Shown here piece by piece: positions 22,008 to 34,400 of a stretch of DNA of 64,000 nucleotides; position 1 is the stretch's first letter; each line of letters opens with the position of its first letter. The stretch is from Lycium barbarum. Lineage: Eukaryota > Streptophyta > Magnoliopsida > Solanales > Solanaceae. Under the pieces are notes generated by a model. That model saw nothing but the letters and a program-made list of their open reading frames with translations. It was not told the origin of the DNA and made no database searches. The stretch covers positions 55,767,821-55,831,820 of the forward strand of contig NC_083346.1 in assembly GCF_019175385.1 (NCBI RefSeq). Reading direction: 5' to 3'. Position numbers and translations under genes: made by a program.

Positions 22008-25000
22008 TGTTATATCCCGTACTTTCCCGTATTCGGGAAAATTCGGAATAATTTTGATTTGTAAGGAATAAGGTCATATGTTAATTTGAACTAATATATG
22101 TGTGTGTTGCTCATGAAAATATTGATGTGGAAACCCGGAGGAAGGCCAAGGGCAAAAATTAGAATTTTGGAAATTAGTTTCGGAAATTACTAAACGAGCA
22201 TTATAAGTCATTGGGCTAAAACAAATAAGAGAATGAAGGCCCAAATGGAGAGGTTTGGCCGGCCATGGCTCATGCCTTGGCCCAAACCCACAATATGAAA
22301 TTGTCATGTGATTAGTCATGTGACAATTATATTTAAAAGAGGTCTCTATCCTTTGAAGCTTCAAGAAACATAAGAAATGAAAGAACAAAACAAGAGAAGC
22401 AAAAAAATAGAGTATATTCGGCCATGACCATGGAATTTTATCCCTTTGAAATCTCCCTCCAAAAATTATTTTCTTGTGGTATTCCTACAATATTAAGGGC
22501 CCTCTACAACATGGTGCAATTGTTTGGGAAGAAAGAGCCCTTGTTTCTTCAATATGACAACATGTTTGAGTGAAGAAGATTGGAGAAAAAGGTAAGAATT
22601 CATTCCATGTTACTATGTTATGAAGGTTTGTTTGTGTTGTAGTATATGGAAATAAGTGGAATTCATGAAAATATGGATGTTTGCAAAGTGGGTGTGCATG
22701 TGTATGTGTGGCCATGTGTGTGTAGTAATGTATAGGTGTGATGAGTTGAATTGTATGTTGCCTTCTAGTTGTATGTAGGATGGAATGTATATTGGAAATG
22801 AAAGTTGAATGAATTTGATGGAAGATGGAAAAATTGAATGTTGGCCGTGTGGTATTTGAAGTTGGAATGAGAATGAATTAATTTGGTTTAACATGTTAGT
22901 TGTGTTATTGTGATGCTTGCAATGTAAATGAAGATGGAATGATATAAGTTTGCATTGAAATGGAATGTAGAAGTTTATGTCGTTTTAGTATGATTTTATG
23001 ACATTATGAAAATGGAGTTGTTAAGGTGGAAATTATGATAATTGTTGATGAATTTGGGATATGGAAGCGTGTTATGAATAAGTATGTTAAAGATTAGAAG
23101 TTTTAAACGAATTATGGTTTTGGTGGAACTTTTATACACTTTATGGAATAATGTGAAATGGTTCCGAATCGTATGTAAATGGTCTTAAGTTAGTTAATGA
23201 ATATGGAAATGTTGATATTAGTTTGAAATTATTAAGTTGCAATGGAAGTTGTTGGACTATGTGGAAAGGAAGACTAGTTATGTTATAATGTATTTTATGA
23301 TGATTGTTGATGTTGTTGGTATTGTTGTGTTGCCGTTGTTGATGTTTTGGGCCGAGTTGAATTCTCGGGGGTGTTATATGTATAGGGGAAGTGCTGCCGA
23401 AATTTCGGTAGACAAATGCATAGTTAAATGAATTCTTGGAGTCTTGAAATTCTTAATTGGTAACTTTGGCCATTTGCAGATTCTGAGCGAAACGGGATTT
23501 GAGTTTTGACGAGCGTAAGACGCACGAAAGGTATGTAAGGCTACCCCATTCCTTCTTTTGGCATGTCCTAGGTATACTAGGTCGATATCGGAGCCCTGAG
23601 GGCAGTTTTGATCTTGGAAATCCGAATTAGAAATTGGGTACTATTCATCCAATTCAATTGAAACATAAAACTCTCATTTGTGTTAAAAAGTGATCTAATG
23701 CCCGAAATTTTTATAAATGTATTCGAATCGCTTCGGAACCTTCATGTATGATTCCATAGACCCCAAATGTCCGTGATTCATGTCCGCCACCTCGACTTGA
23801 CCCGAGGTGGGCCCGCTAACCCCGAGACTCTTCTGTTTGTTCTATTAGTCTCATTTTTGTATAATGTCGGCAAAGGACTTTTGTTAATGAATTTGGCTAT
23901 CGTAAAATAATGTTTGGATCTCCACGATATCCTAAACTATATTTTGAACCATAATTACCATTTTGGAAATATTTTTGTGAAATGAACCCCGCTTTGATTA
24001 ATTGTTCGAACTATTTTGACTAATGAGTCAACATATGATTTTATCAAGTTTGCAAAAGTATTTTGATATATAAATTGCATTGTCTGCTCACAACTCCGCT
24101 CGTGCCCTTATTATGACTTCGTTCACCGGTTCCCGGGCCGGTTATGATTCGTGCGCCCTATGATTAATTCGGCTGTATGCTGTGTTACGGTTCCCGAGAC
24201 CTCGCCATAGGGTCGGGTTCCGTTTGGAGTTATGCTGTGATATGGTTGGCGATATGCTATGATGATATGTGTGTTTGGGGATGTACGTAGATTTGAACCT
24301 TCTGGTGTTATGCTGTGTGTGGCACCAACGTCGGAGTGGTGACCACGTTCCTGAGCTTTGCATGATTTTATCTGCATTATGTATATATATGTTTTGGTAC
24401 AGATTTTGATATACTGGTCAGTATTCCCCTTTTGTATCCGGTTTGTTTTGCAGTTGTGATATACATTTCTGTACTCTATGCTTTACATACTCAGTACATC
24501 TTTCGTACTGACCCCCTTTCTTCGGGGGCTGCGTTTCATGCCCGCAGGTATAGAGATCAGTGATCTGCCAGTGTAGGTCACACGTTCTGCTATTACAGAG
24601 TGCTCCTTTGATCCGGAGCCCATATGCCGGTACATATCCCTTGTGATGTATATGCATATGTATATTTGACTATTTTGGGATACGGCGGGGCCCTGTCCCG
24701 TCATATGTTTTCGTTCTGCATTTGTAGAGGCCTGTAGTCATATATGTGGGTCGAGGGTCCTATGTGTGTCTGCTTTAGTCACGATTTGTGTCTTAGTGCG
24801 GTCCGTCAGTTATGGTGGCCAAAATGGCCCTTATGTTGTATCTGTACATACGATTGGCGACGTATATTCCGCCAACCTATCAGATTTGGATACGGCCAAA
24901 TGGCCTGTATATTTGTATATGTTCATTCGTACGGCAATGTGTATTCCGCCGCTCCTTCCTGTTCTGATATGATATTTTGATACGTGTGACCGCTTAAGAC

Positions 25001-25135
25001 AAGTTTTGATTTGAATTATGTTTAAATGGCTAATATGAAATTTGAGTTAAGTTTGGATTTGATAATTGGATATGTAAGTCTGTCAGGGTGCCCAAGTATG
25101 GTGCCAGTCGTGGCCCACGGGGTTGGGTCGTGACA
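22008..25135 (+). mobile_element. Solo LTR G inside the LINE
   Basis: A single 3128-bp LTR (TGTTATATCCCG…GTCGTGACA) with direct TSD GCTTT (22003-22007, 25136-25140) and no PBS, internal region or second LTR. It probably formed by recombination between the two LTRs of a former full element. It contains a TATA-like TATATTTAAAAG (22329), the conserved core block (23376-23415), the donor-like GGTATGTAAGG (about 23531) and the structured module. I see no genes. Confidence 0.94.
24481..24702 (+). other. Four-hairpin structured module
   Basis: CAGTAC/GTACTG, CCCCC/GGGGG, GCTCC/GGAGC and GGCGGG/CCCGTC, followed by the conserved TAGAGGCCTGTAG block. Confidence 0.6.
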
Positions 25136-28129
25136 GCTTTACTTCATGCAAGATGTATTCAGCCAAATCCTCAGGCAAATTATTTCTGATGGCAGGCACA
25201 TGCCACCTACCATCAGTAACTACATCAGAAACATTCTCTATGGCTTCATTACATTGAAATTCAGGAGGGACAATGAAATATAATGTACCTAGCCCAGTCC
25301 AGTTATCAAACCAGAATAATGAAGAGCCCATTCTCAGCTGCCACCAAATTTGATGATCCATCAGGTCCCTAGCCTGCAACATTTTCCTCCATACATGAGA
25401 CCCTTGTTTCCAAGGGACAAGAATTGAGTTATTTTTCTTTAAATATTTGTTGCTCATGAAAACACTCCATAGGGATGGTTTAGTCCTGAAATTCCACCAT
25501 AACTTAGCAAACAAGGCCATTGACATGTCTGCAATTGATCTAAATCCCAAACCTCCCTCCTGCACAGGCAGATAGACCTTTTTCCATTTTGCCCAATGCC
25601 TGCCACTCTCTCCTATATTATTACTCCAGTAAAACTGAGCAAAACTCTTGTGCAGCTTATCTATTACAAAAGATGGAGGATCCACAGCTGCCAATAGGTG
25701 CATAGGCATTGCCTGCAGCACATGTTGTAGGAGTACTGCCCTTCCTCCAAAGGACAAAAGTTTTCCTTTCCAACTCTGCAACCTGTTTCTTACCTTTTCC
25801 AGCAGTTCTGAGTAGAATGCCATCTTACTCCTGCTGTAATATATAGGGCAGCCAAGGTATATCAGAGAAAACTCCTTCCTAGAAATACCAGTTACCCTTT
25901 CCACCTTTTGAAATATTTCCTCTTCTACCCTATCATGTAAGTACACAGAACTCTTTGCTTTGTTGATCAACTGTCCTGAGGCTGCTTCATACTCAGTCAA
26001 GACCCTCATGATCAAGCCAAGTGAAATCTCACATGATGATGTGAAAATGATGGTATCATCTGCATAGGCAAGATGATTGATTTTTGGACTCCACTTAGGC
26101 AAGCCAAAACCAGTAAACCACAAGTTATTATGCAGTGAGTTTAAGGCCCTTGACAGAACTTCAGCTGCTATGATGAATAGTGTAGGAGACAAAGGATCAC
26201 CCTGCTTAACACCCCTAGTTGAGTGAAAGAAACCATGTGGTTGGCCATTGATAAGCACAGAATACCAGTTATTCCCAACTAGTTCATATGTGAAACTTAT
26301 GAACATCTCACAAAATCCCATTTTCCTCATCACTTTTGTGAGAAATATCCATGACAGCCTATCATAGGCTTTTGTCATGTCTAGTTTCATCACTACATTA
26401 GGTACAACCTGATTCCTTTTCTTGGTTCTAAGTCTAATATTAGTAATAATCTCCTGTGTCAACAAGATATTCTATACTATACTCCTACCCTTCACAAAAC
26501 CTGCTTGATTCTGAGAAATTAAATTAGGCAGTAGGTGAACCATCCTTTCATGTATAACTCTAGAGAAAATCTTATTAACAAAGTTGCTCAAGCTTATTGG
26601 TCTCATGTCACCAAAGGTCTGCACATTCTGCTTCTTAGGCAACAGCACCAGATTTGTGTGAGTTATGTACCTTGGAAGTTCATGTCCTCTGAAAAAATCC
26701 CACACCATGCTGAATATATCCCCTCCAACAATTTCCCAACATGCTTGAAAGAACATGCCTGTAAAACCATCAGGCCCTCCAGCACTTGTATTATTCAAGC
26801 CAAAAACTGCATGCTTGACTTCTTCCATAGTAGGATCAGCAGTCAATTCTTCATTCTGTTCATCTGTGACCATGCAAGGGACATGCTTCAAAATGTCAAA
26901 CTGAGTAGGAACTACTGTTTCATGGAATTGAGCTTGATAGAACCTAACAGCCTCCTCAGCAATTTAGTGTTCATTTTCAAGCCATTGACCCTGAGAATCC
27001 TGTATTCTTTTCAACTGCAGCCTTTTCCTCCTTCCTTTAACATGTGCAAGAAAGAATTTTGAATTTTTATCTCCTTCTTGGAACCATGTCATGCCAGATT
27101 TCCGTTTCCAATATTCCTCCTCTATATGCAATGCTCTTGTCATCTCAGCTTGCACTTTTTGAAGTTTCTCCCTATTGGTATTTGAAGGATCTGCCTCAAA
27201 CAATGCCTCATGAGCTTTGATGACTTCTTCAAGATTAGTGATATTCTGGAAGAAATCACCATATGTTATTTTACTCCACTGAGACAACACTTCTTCAGCT
27301 TCTTAAGCTTGACATTAAAGGTCATGAAAGAATTGGCCACCACATCTGTCTGCTAATTATCCTTCACAAGCTGTAGAAAATATGCATGCTTTGTCAAGAA
27401 ATTTAAGAACTTAAAAGATTTCTTAAATTGCTGCACCTCCTATTTACATTCTACTAGAAGTGGAGAGTGATCAGACCCCAACTTGATTAAGTGGCTAACA
27501 TCCAGACCTGGAAATTACTGTTGCAGTTTAAAATTTCCAAGGCATCTATCTAGCCTCTTGAACACACATTCATCTGCAGCCCTTCCATTCCACCAGGTGA
27601 AAATGCTTCCTTTATAACCCAAGTCACTATGATTACAGGACTGAATACAATGTCTAAAGTCCTCTACTTTATTCAAAGTTACAGGTAAGCCACCATATTT
27701 CTCCTCCTCCTCTACAATGACATTGAAATCTCCACCAACCAGCCAAGGGAGAGTCTTGTCTGATGCAAGATTATACATTGAATCCCACAGTTCAATTCTC
27801 TCACTTCTGTCACACTTAGCATAAACTAGAGTGACTATCATATCAAAATCAGTATTCCAATTGAATAATTTCAAAGTAGGCTGCTGGTTAGTGTCCATTA
27901 ACACTGTGACTTCATACTCCTCATCAATGAAAGCCCATATTTTTCCAGATACATTGTTCATAGCAGTCTTAATTCCCAGCCTTCTCCTATAAGATTCTAA
28001 CTTATAAGCCTATTGAAATGGTTCCATCAAACCTATAAGAAAGAACGTATATTTTGTATGCATTGTTAAAAGCCTCTTAAAAGCTTTTTTAGTGTTTACT
28101 GATCGTATGTTCCAAATTAGTGCATTCAT
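25136..28129 (-). pseudogene. LINE ORF2: AP endonuclease and reverse transcriptase, degraded
   Basis: The ORF2 start ATG is at 28129 (MNALIWNIRSVN, typical of a plant L1 EEP endonuclease) and lies just past the ORF1 stop at 28132. The EN core is at 27515-27961 (LPWLVGGDFNVI, FTWWNG). A linker (26964-27290, SKFFLAHVKGRRKR) leads to RT. RT fingers are at 26472-26891 (TSAGGPDGFTGMFF, DMRPISLSN, QAGFVKGRSIV) and palm/thumb at 25136-26465 (KQGDPLSP, catalytic YADD at 26055-26066, FGGRAVLLQHVL). Multiple stops break it, including TAG right after GRSIV (about 26469). RNase H continues at 20834-22007 beyond solo LTR G. It would nick DNA and perform target-primed reverse transcription. Confidence 0.9.
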
Positions 28130-28131
28130 CA

Positions 28132-28843
28132 CTAAAGTTGGGATTTAGATGCAATTATTCTTGTGTGCACCCCAATGATATGAGATGCATGATTCTCTTT
28201 GACAAGTTTCCTCCTTCCTTTGCCAATAAACTTCTCTACCTGCTTGGGAGATAAATCCCCCTCCCTTGCAACATTCATAAAATTCTGAGCAATTGACTCC
28301 TCATCTAAGTCTATTTTGGGCTCTTCCCCTCCAACTGTTGCAACTTGCAAGTTACCAACCTTAGGAATAATAGGCCCTTCTGATATTTGTACTGCCAATT
28401 GATTCTGCTTTCCACCTATACTATCAGGGCTTTGTTGATGATTAAGAACTTCAGCATTGTCCTGTCCACCATACATGGACTGATTAGAGGGATAAGCCTG
28501 TCTCTTTGCACTATTCTTAGCTTCATGCACTACATCTATATGCATGACTTGTTGGTTTTTGGTTGGGCCTTTTGATGGAGTTTGAGTGGCCTGTGTATTT
28601 TCTACATGGCTCAGCTACATTGTTGCAGATTGCTCAACTTTAATTTGTCCCTTTGTCCTATCATGATTTTGATCCAGCTGCTTCTGATTGACATTGCTTT
28701 CCTCCACAGCATCATCCATCCTGTCAACCATCTTGTGGATTTCTTGGGAGGATGCAATAGAGTCAATAGACTGTATACCATCAGCTTTTCCTCCTACTAT
28801 TTTACCTTCCTCCCCATCTTACTATACCTGCTCATTCCACAAC
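28132..28843 (-). pseudogene. LINE ORF1 C-terminal region, 5' truncated
   Basis: An open frame runs from 28545 to the stop at 28132 and extends upstream in the same frame to 28843 with one internal TAG near 28608. It is hydrophilic and rich in Gln, Asn, Lys and Glu, as expected for the C-terminal linker of plant L1 ORF1 RNA-binding proteins. The N-terminal domain and zinc knuckle lie beyond the insertion of element C at 28844. The ORF1 stop and ORF2 ATG are 2 nt apart. Confidence 0.7.
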
Positions 28844-29145
28844 TGTCACGACCCGGCTAGGGGGCCGCGACGAGCACCCGGTGCTACCCCACCCGAGCAC
28901 CCCCTTATCGTACATAACATAACATCTGGGTGAACCATAAGTCAATTCGTGCTTTTCTTATCGTTAATCATAATGATCCCATTAGACGACCATCATCATT
29001 TAACATATCATAGGCATCTATGCCACATCATAAGTACAAGGCCGACGTGGCTAACAAAAGATATACAAAACATGGGCCGACATGGCCGAGCATCTCTACC
29101 CACATACACATGACTACGAGCCGCTAAGAGTATGACATATCGTAT

Positions 29146-29357
29146 GAGCGGGACAGGACCCCGCTATGCCCATAATTACATACACAAAAGAATAAGGACC
29201 CAAAAGCTACGGCTCCGAAAGAAATGGAGCTCTGCTATGCAATCTCTGAATAAGCAGCTATGGATCAAGTCTGTCTCCCTGTGCACCTGCGGGCATGACG
29301 CAGCGTCCACAAACAAAAGGACGTCAGTACGAAGAATGTACTGAGTATGTAAAGCAT
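29146..29357 (-). other. Structured module with compensatory stems
   Basis: In element sense: CAGTAC/GTACTG; CGTCC/GGACG in place of CCCCC/GGGGG; GCTCC/GGAGC; AGCGGG/CCCGCT in place of GACGGG/CCCGTC. Both altered stems remain fully paired. Confidence 0.65.
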
Positions 29358-30749
29358 GATCAACATCAATATAGAAGCATAATAGATATCATATGAAAAT
29401 AGCATAGGAGGGGAGACAGTAATATCATCATCATCATGTCACTTACTTACATACATCGTCGTTTGTATCCCATAATAACACTCGTACCATACTTGTGCTC
29501 ATATTCGTATACATGTCCTTATTCGTATCCTTATACATAGTCTTATCACATTCATATTCATATTATATACATAGTCATTTTATATACATAGCATTTACAT
29601 AGCATACCCGACCTCATAGGATCGGTGTCTTATACATACTTGGCCAACCAAGGCTCAAGATCATATATACCTGGCCCTACCAAGGCGTCAGGGTTATCCG
29701 TACCATCTGCAGAGGTGTGCGCGCGTTTCGTAATCGTATGCATACATTATACATAGTCATATACATATAGTCTTACCCGGCATCATAAGCTCGGGGTCTT
29801 ATCATAGCCCTTCATAGGCATAAATATACATATATCGTAGCTCGTAAGCATCTCTAGTCTCATTTTACTCTCATCATCATTACTATCCTCATCATTATCG
29901 TTACATTTACATTATAGACTTACTCGTCATACGAGGAACGTAGTATAATCATAGTACATATCAAGGGTCGTGAGCTTATGAGCTCGGAATGTCAACCATG
30001 TGAAGACAACATACTCATATAGAGGAATTTAGGAATTTGACCACGAACCATGCCTTATGAAAGAAGGGTTAGCCTTACATACCTTTCCGTCGAACTATTC
30101 TACACTTGCACGTTCCCTTCCAATGCTAGCGTTTATACCTTCATTAATATCATAACAATGGCTATTAGTCATTCACATTATCCACCTTATCTAGATTCCT
30201 CAATTTGCCTCTAATTCACCCACATTCATGGTCATAACACCCATCTTCGTCCATTCGTCTAAAGTGTTTAGTTCATGATCTTAATACCATTTATAACACA
30301 TTCATATCACAACCCAACAACATTCATAACTCAATTCAAACTATTTCTCAAAATGTCACTATTCATCATTCATGACCTAGTTGACCACATTTTCTACAAT
30401 CCATGTATTTTAATTCTCCAATACCTTAAACATATTGTAAAAATCATGAATCTTACCTTAGAAGTTGTAGGAACAATCTTTGGTTGATAATACTCTTCTT
30501 TGTGCAAAACCCTAGTTTTTCTCCATTTGGTTTTCTTGACTTGGATGGTCCTTGATGATTCCCTTATCCTTGATTCACTTGTCTTAATGTTATTGATGGG
30601 TTATAATCCTTGAAATCTCATATAATAAATGTAGAGAGAAGTTATAGAGAGAAGTGGTGTAATGTTGTAATGAAATAAAATAGGTCTTGATCCTCATATT
30701 TAATGAATTGGAAAATCTGTGTTGGGTGAACAGTGGTCGTCCATGGAGG

Positions 30750-31100
30750 TTTACGGTCCGTATTCCACTTTACGGACCGTCCCTCGTGGTCGTCTTTAAG
30801 CTTAAGAAGGACCAGAGACTTTGGCCTGCATGCATGGTGATTTACGACCATGGTTTACGGGCCGTAAATCACTTTACGGTCCGTCCACCGGTCGTATTAT
30901 ACCTCTTCCTCAGCTGGCAGAAAGTTGAAGTTTGGCATGCCAGTTTACGACCTGGCAGTTTACGAACCGTATACCAGGTTACGGTCCGTATTTGCACTTT
31001 ACGACCACTGGCAGAAAGCTGAACCTTTTGGATGGCAGTTTACGACTGCCAATTTACGGACCGTATTGCACTTTACGGTCCGTATTTTGCAATATACGAC
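30750..31100 (-). promoter_or_regulatory. Palindromic ACGGTCCGT array in U3
   Basis: About eight copies of TTTACGG(T/A/G)CCGTA in both orientations, plus half sites (TTTACGACC). They lie 170-520 bp into the LTR on the element strand, upstream of the AT-rich TATA candidates near 30690-30705. Probably a U3 enhancer-like or methylation-target array (inference). Confidence 0.55.
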
Positions 31101-31270
31101 CACTGGGCAGTTTTGCCAACTTTCAATTTTTCTCATTTCTCGACTTTTCATTCTAATCATCCACATCCCTTTACATACATTTCCCATGAAACATTATACA
31201 CTCGCACTCCTCGCACCCATCATTAGTTCATTTACTTGTGTACCAACGGGAAATTTTCCGAGGTGTAACA

Positions 31271-31305
31271 TTCTACCCCCCTTAGGAACATTCGTCCTCG
31301 AATGT
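31271..31305 (-). other. Polypurine tract and hairpin, element C copy 1
   Basis: On the minus strand CATTCGAGGACGAATG is followed by TTCCTAAGGGGGGTAGAA, abutting the LTR at 31270. Confidence 0.85.
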
Positions 31306-31476
31306 TAAAGGCTTGGGGAATTCTATAAAAATTTCGCCGGAGTTTCCTCTGTAATGTGGCACTACCACCCTGCCACAACAACCCACAATAACAATGCCTC
31401 ACAGGGCAATAATACAACAGCACTAGAAATTTGGCCACACATGACCTGAATGTATAAATGGGAAAACATGCATACC

Positions 31477-34400
31477 TTATGATTTTGACGTCTCATCTCG
31501 GACTTCTTCCAAGGGCTGAAATAAATGTGGGTATTTGGATCGCATATTCTCTTCCGCTTCCCATGTCATTTCCTCTCGATTGTTATTTCTCCACAGAACT
31601 TTAATTGAGGCCACTTCTTTGTTTCTAAGCCTCCGTACTTGCCTATCTAATATGGCAATGGGTATTTCATCATAAGTTAACTTTTCTGTCACTTGAATAT
31701 CATTCACTAGGATGATCCTCGTAGGATCTCCAACACACTTCCGAAGCATCGAGACATGGAATACTGGATGGACTTACTCCAAATCTGGAGGTAGATCTAG
31801 CTCATAGGCAACTTTGCCTATTTTGCGCACAATTTCGTATGGCCCAATATACCGGGGACTGAGCTTCCCCTTTTTGCCCATCGGTCCGTGGGTGAATAGT
31901 ACGAATATCTTCAAGAGTCTGAGCTTCCCCGCAACATATCTTCAAGAGTCTGAATAGTACGTTCAGCTTGCCCATCGGTCTGTGGGTGAAATGTCGTGCT
32001 TAGGCGCACTTGGGTCCCTAAACCTTCTTGGAAAGACCCCCAAAACTTGGCTGTAAACTGAGTTCCTCTATCGGAGATAATAGATACTGGAACGCCATGG
32101 AGTCTCACTATCTCTTTAAGATAAAGCTTGGCATAATCTTCTGCCATATAGGTTGTTCTGACCGGTAAAAAATGCGCTGACTTTGTGAGTCTATCCACGA
32201 TCACCCATATAGAATCATATTTACGTCGAGAACGAGGTAACCCTGTAATGAAATCCATATTAATCACTTCCCACTTCCAAGTTGGGATTTCTATAGCTTG
32301 CAATAAGCCACCCGACTTTTGGTGTTCTATCTTCACTTGTTGGCAATTAGGACACTGAGCTACGAATTCCGCTATGTATTTCTTCATCCCATTCCACCAA
32401 TATATAGTCTTAAGATCATGATACATTTTCGTCGCTCCGGGGTGAACGCAGTAACGGGAACAATGAGCTTCTCTCAAAATCTGATGGTGTAGACCTGCCA
32501 CATCGGGAACACATAACCTGCCTCGACATCGGAGAACTCCGTCTTCCGAAATGTCAAATGATGACCCCTCCTTCTGAGGGAGTGTATCTCTGTACTGCAT
32601 TAGCATGGGATCCTCATATTGTCGCTCTTTTACTTCCGCTACTAACGATGAAACTGCTGAATTCTGAATAATAGCTCCGCTGCTACCTGAGTCCACCACT
32701 CGGACTCCTAGGCTAGCTAACTGCTGAAGATCACGGGCCACCTCTTTCTTTTCTGGTCGTACATCACTTAGACTTCCCATCGACCTGCGGCTAAGAGCAT
32801 CAGCCACAACATTTGCCTTTCGGGGGTGGTACAGGATTTCAACATCATAGTCTTTTAGCAACTCTAGCCATAGTCGTTGCCGCAAATTCAACTCTTTCTG
32901 CTTGAAGATGTACTGGAGACTCTTATGATCTGTATAAATATCCACGTGGACACCATACAAGTAATGTCTCCATATCTTTAAATGATGGACCACCGCGGCC
33001 AATTCTAAGTCATGGGTAGGATAATTCTGCTCATGCTTCCGTAATTGTCTAGAAGCATACGCAATCACTTTACCATTTTGCATCAATACACAGCCTAGCC
33101 CGACGCCTGAAGCATCACAATAAATAACATATCCTTCCAATCCCTCTGGAAGTGTCAAGACTGGGGCTGAAGTCAGTCGGTCTTTCAACTCTTGGAAACT
33201 ACGCTCGCAAGCATCTGTCCATTGAAACTTAGCTGACTTCTAAGTCAACTTAGTGAGCGGTGCAGAAATAGAAGAGAAATCCTCAACAAATCTTCTGTAA
33301 TAACCTGCTAAGCCCAAAAAGCTACGAACCTCCGTAGGGGTCGTGGGCCTTGGCCAAGTCTTCACTGCCTCAATCTTTTGGCTATCCACTCGAATACCGT
33401 CAGCTGCAACAATGTGGCCCAGAAATTCCACTGAGTTCATCCAAAACTCGCATTTGGAAAACTTCGCGAATAACTCTCGGGTTCGAAGAACTCCAAGGAC
33501 AATACGCAAGTGATCCGCATGTTCTGCCTCGAATCTAGAATAAACTAGGATATCATCCATAAATACAATCACGAATAGATCCAGAAAAGGCCTGAATATA
33601 TTGTTCATTAAGTTCATAAACACTGCCGGTGCATTAGTTAGCCCAAACGACATTACTCGGAACTCGAAATGGCCATATCTTGTTCTGAAAGCTGTCTTAG
33701 GGATATCTTTCTCCCTAACTCTTACTGGTGATACCCGGACCTCAAATCAATCTTTGAAAACCATTTGGCACCTTGCAATTGATCAAATAAATCATCAATC
33801 CTCGGAAGGGGATACTTGTTCTTAATCGTCACTTTATTCAATTGCCGATAATCAATGCACATTCTCAAGGAGACATCCTTCTTCCGGACGAACAATACGG
33901 GTGCTCCCCATGGGGATGAACTAGGCCTAATGAAGCCTTTTTCAAGCAAGTCTTTTAATTGCTCCTTCAACTCTTTCAATTCTGCGGGTGCCATCCTATA
34001 GGGAGGAATAGATATGGGATTAGTGTCTGGCAACACATCAATCGCAAAATCGATCTCTCGCTCGGGAGGAAGGCCTGGAAGCCCTTCCGGGAACACATCC
34101 GGAAATTCGTTCACTACCGGAACTGACTGAAGAGTCGACCTCTCAGCTTCTACATCTCGAACTCGTACTAGGTGATAAATGTACCCTTTCGTGATCATCT
34201 TCCTTGCCTTTAGATAGGAAATAAACCTACCCTTTGGTGACACCGTATTTCCTTTCCATTCTAAGACTGGTTCTCCCGGAAACTAGAAGCGAACCATTTT
34301 CACTCTACAATCAACATTAGCGTAGCAAGAAGCCAACCAATCCATTCCCATAATGACATCAAAATCTACCATCTTTAGTTCATGCAAGTCAGCTATAGTA

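Larger units (their letters stand above)
28844..31270 (-). repeat. Element C array, LTR1
   Basis: 2427 bp, plus-strand TGTCACGACCCGGC…GGTGTAACA. It holds the structured module, a microsatellite-like ATAC/CATA-rich stretch (29400-29970), an AT-rich zone (30100-30660) and the palindrome array (30750-31100). I see no genes. Confidence 0.94.
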
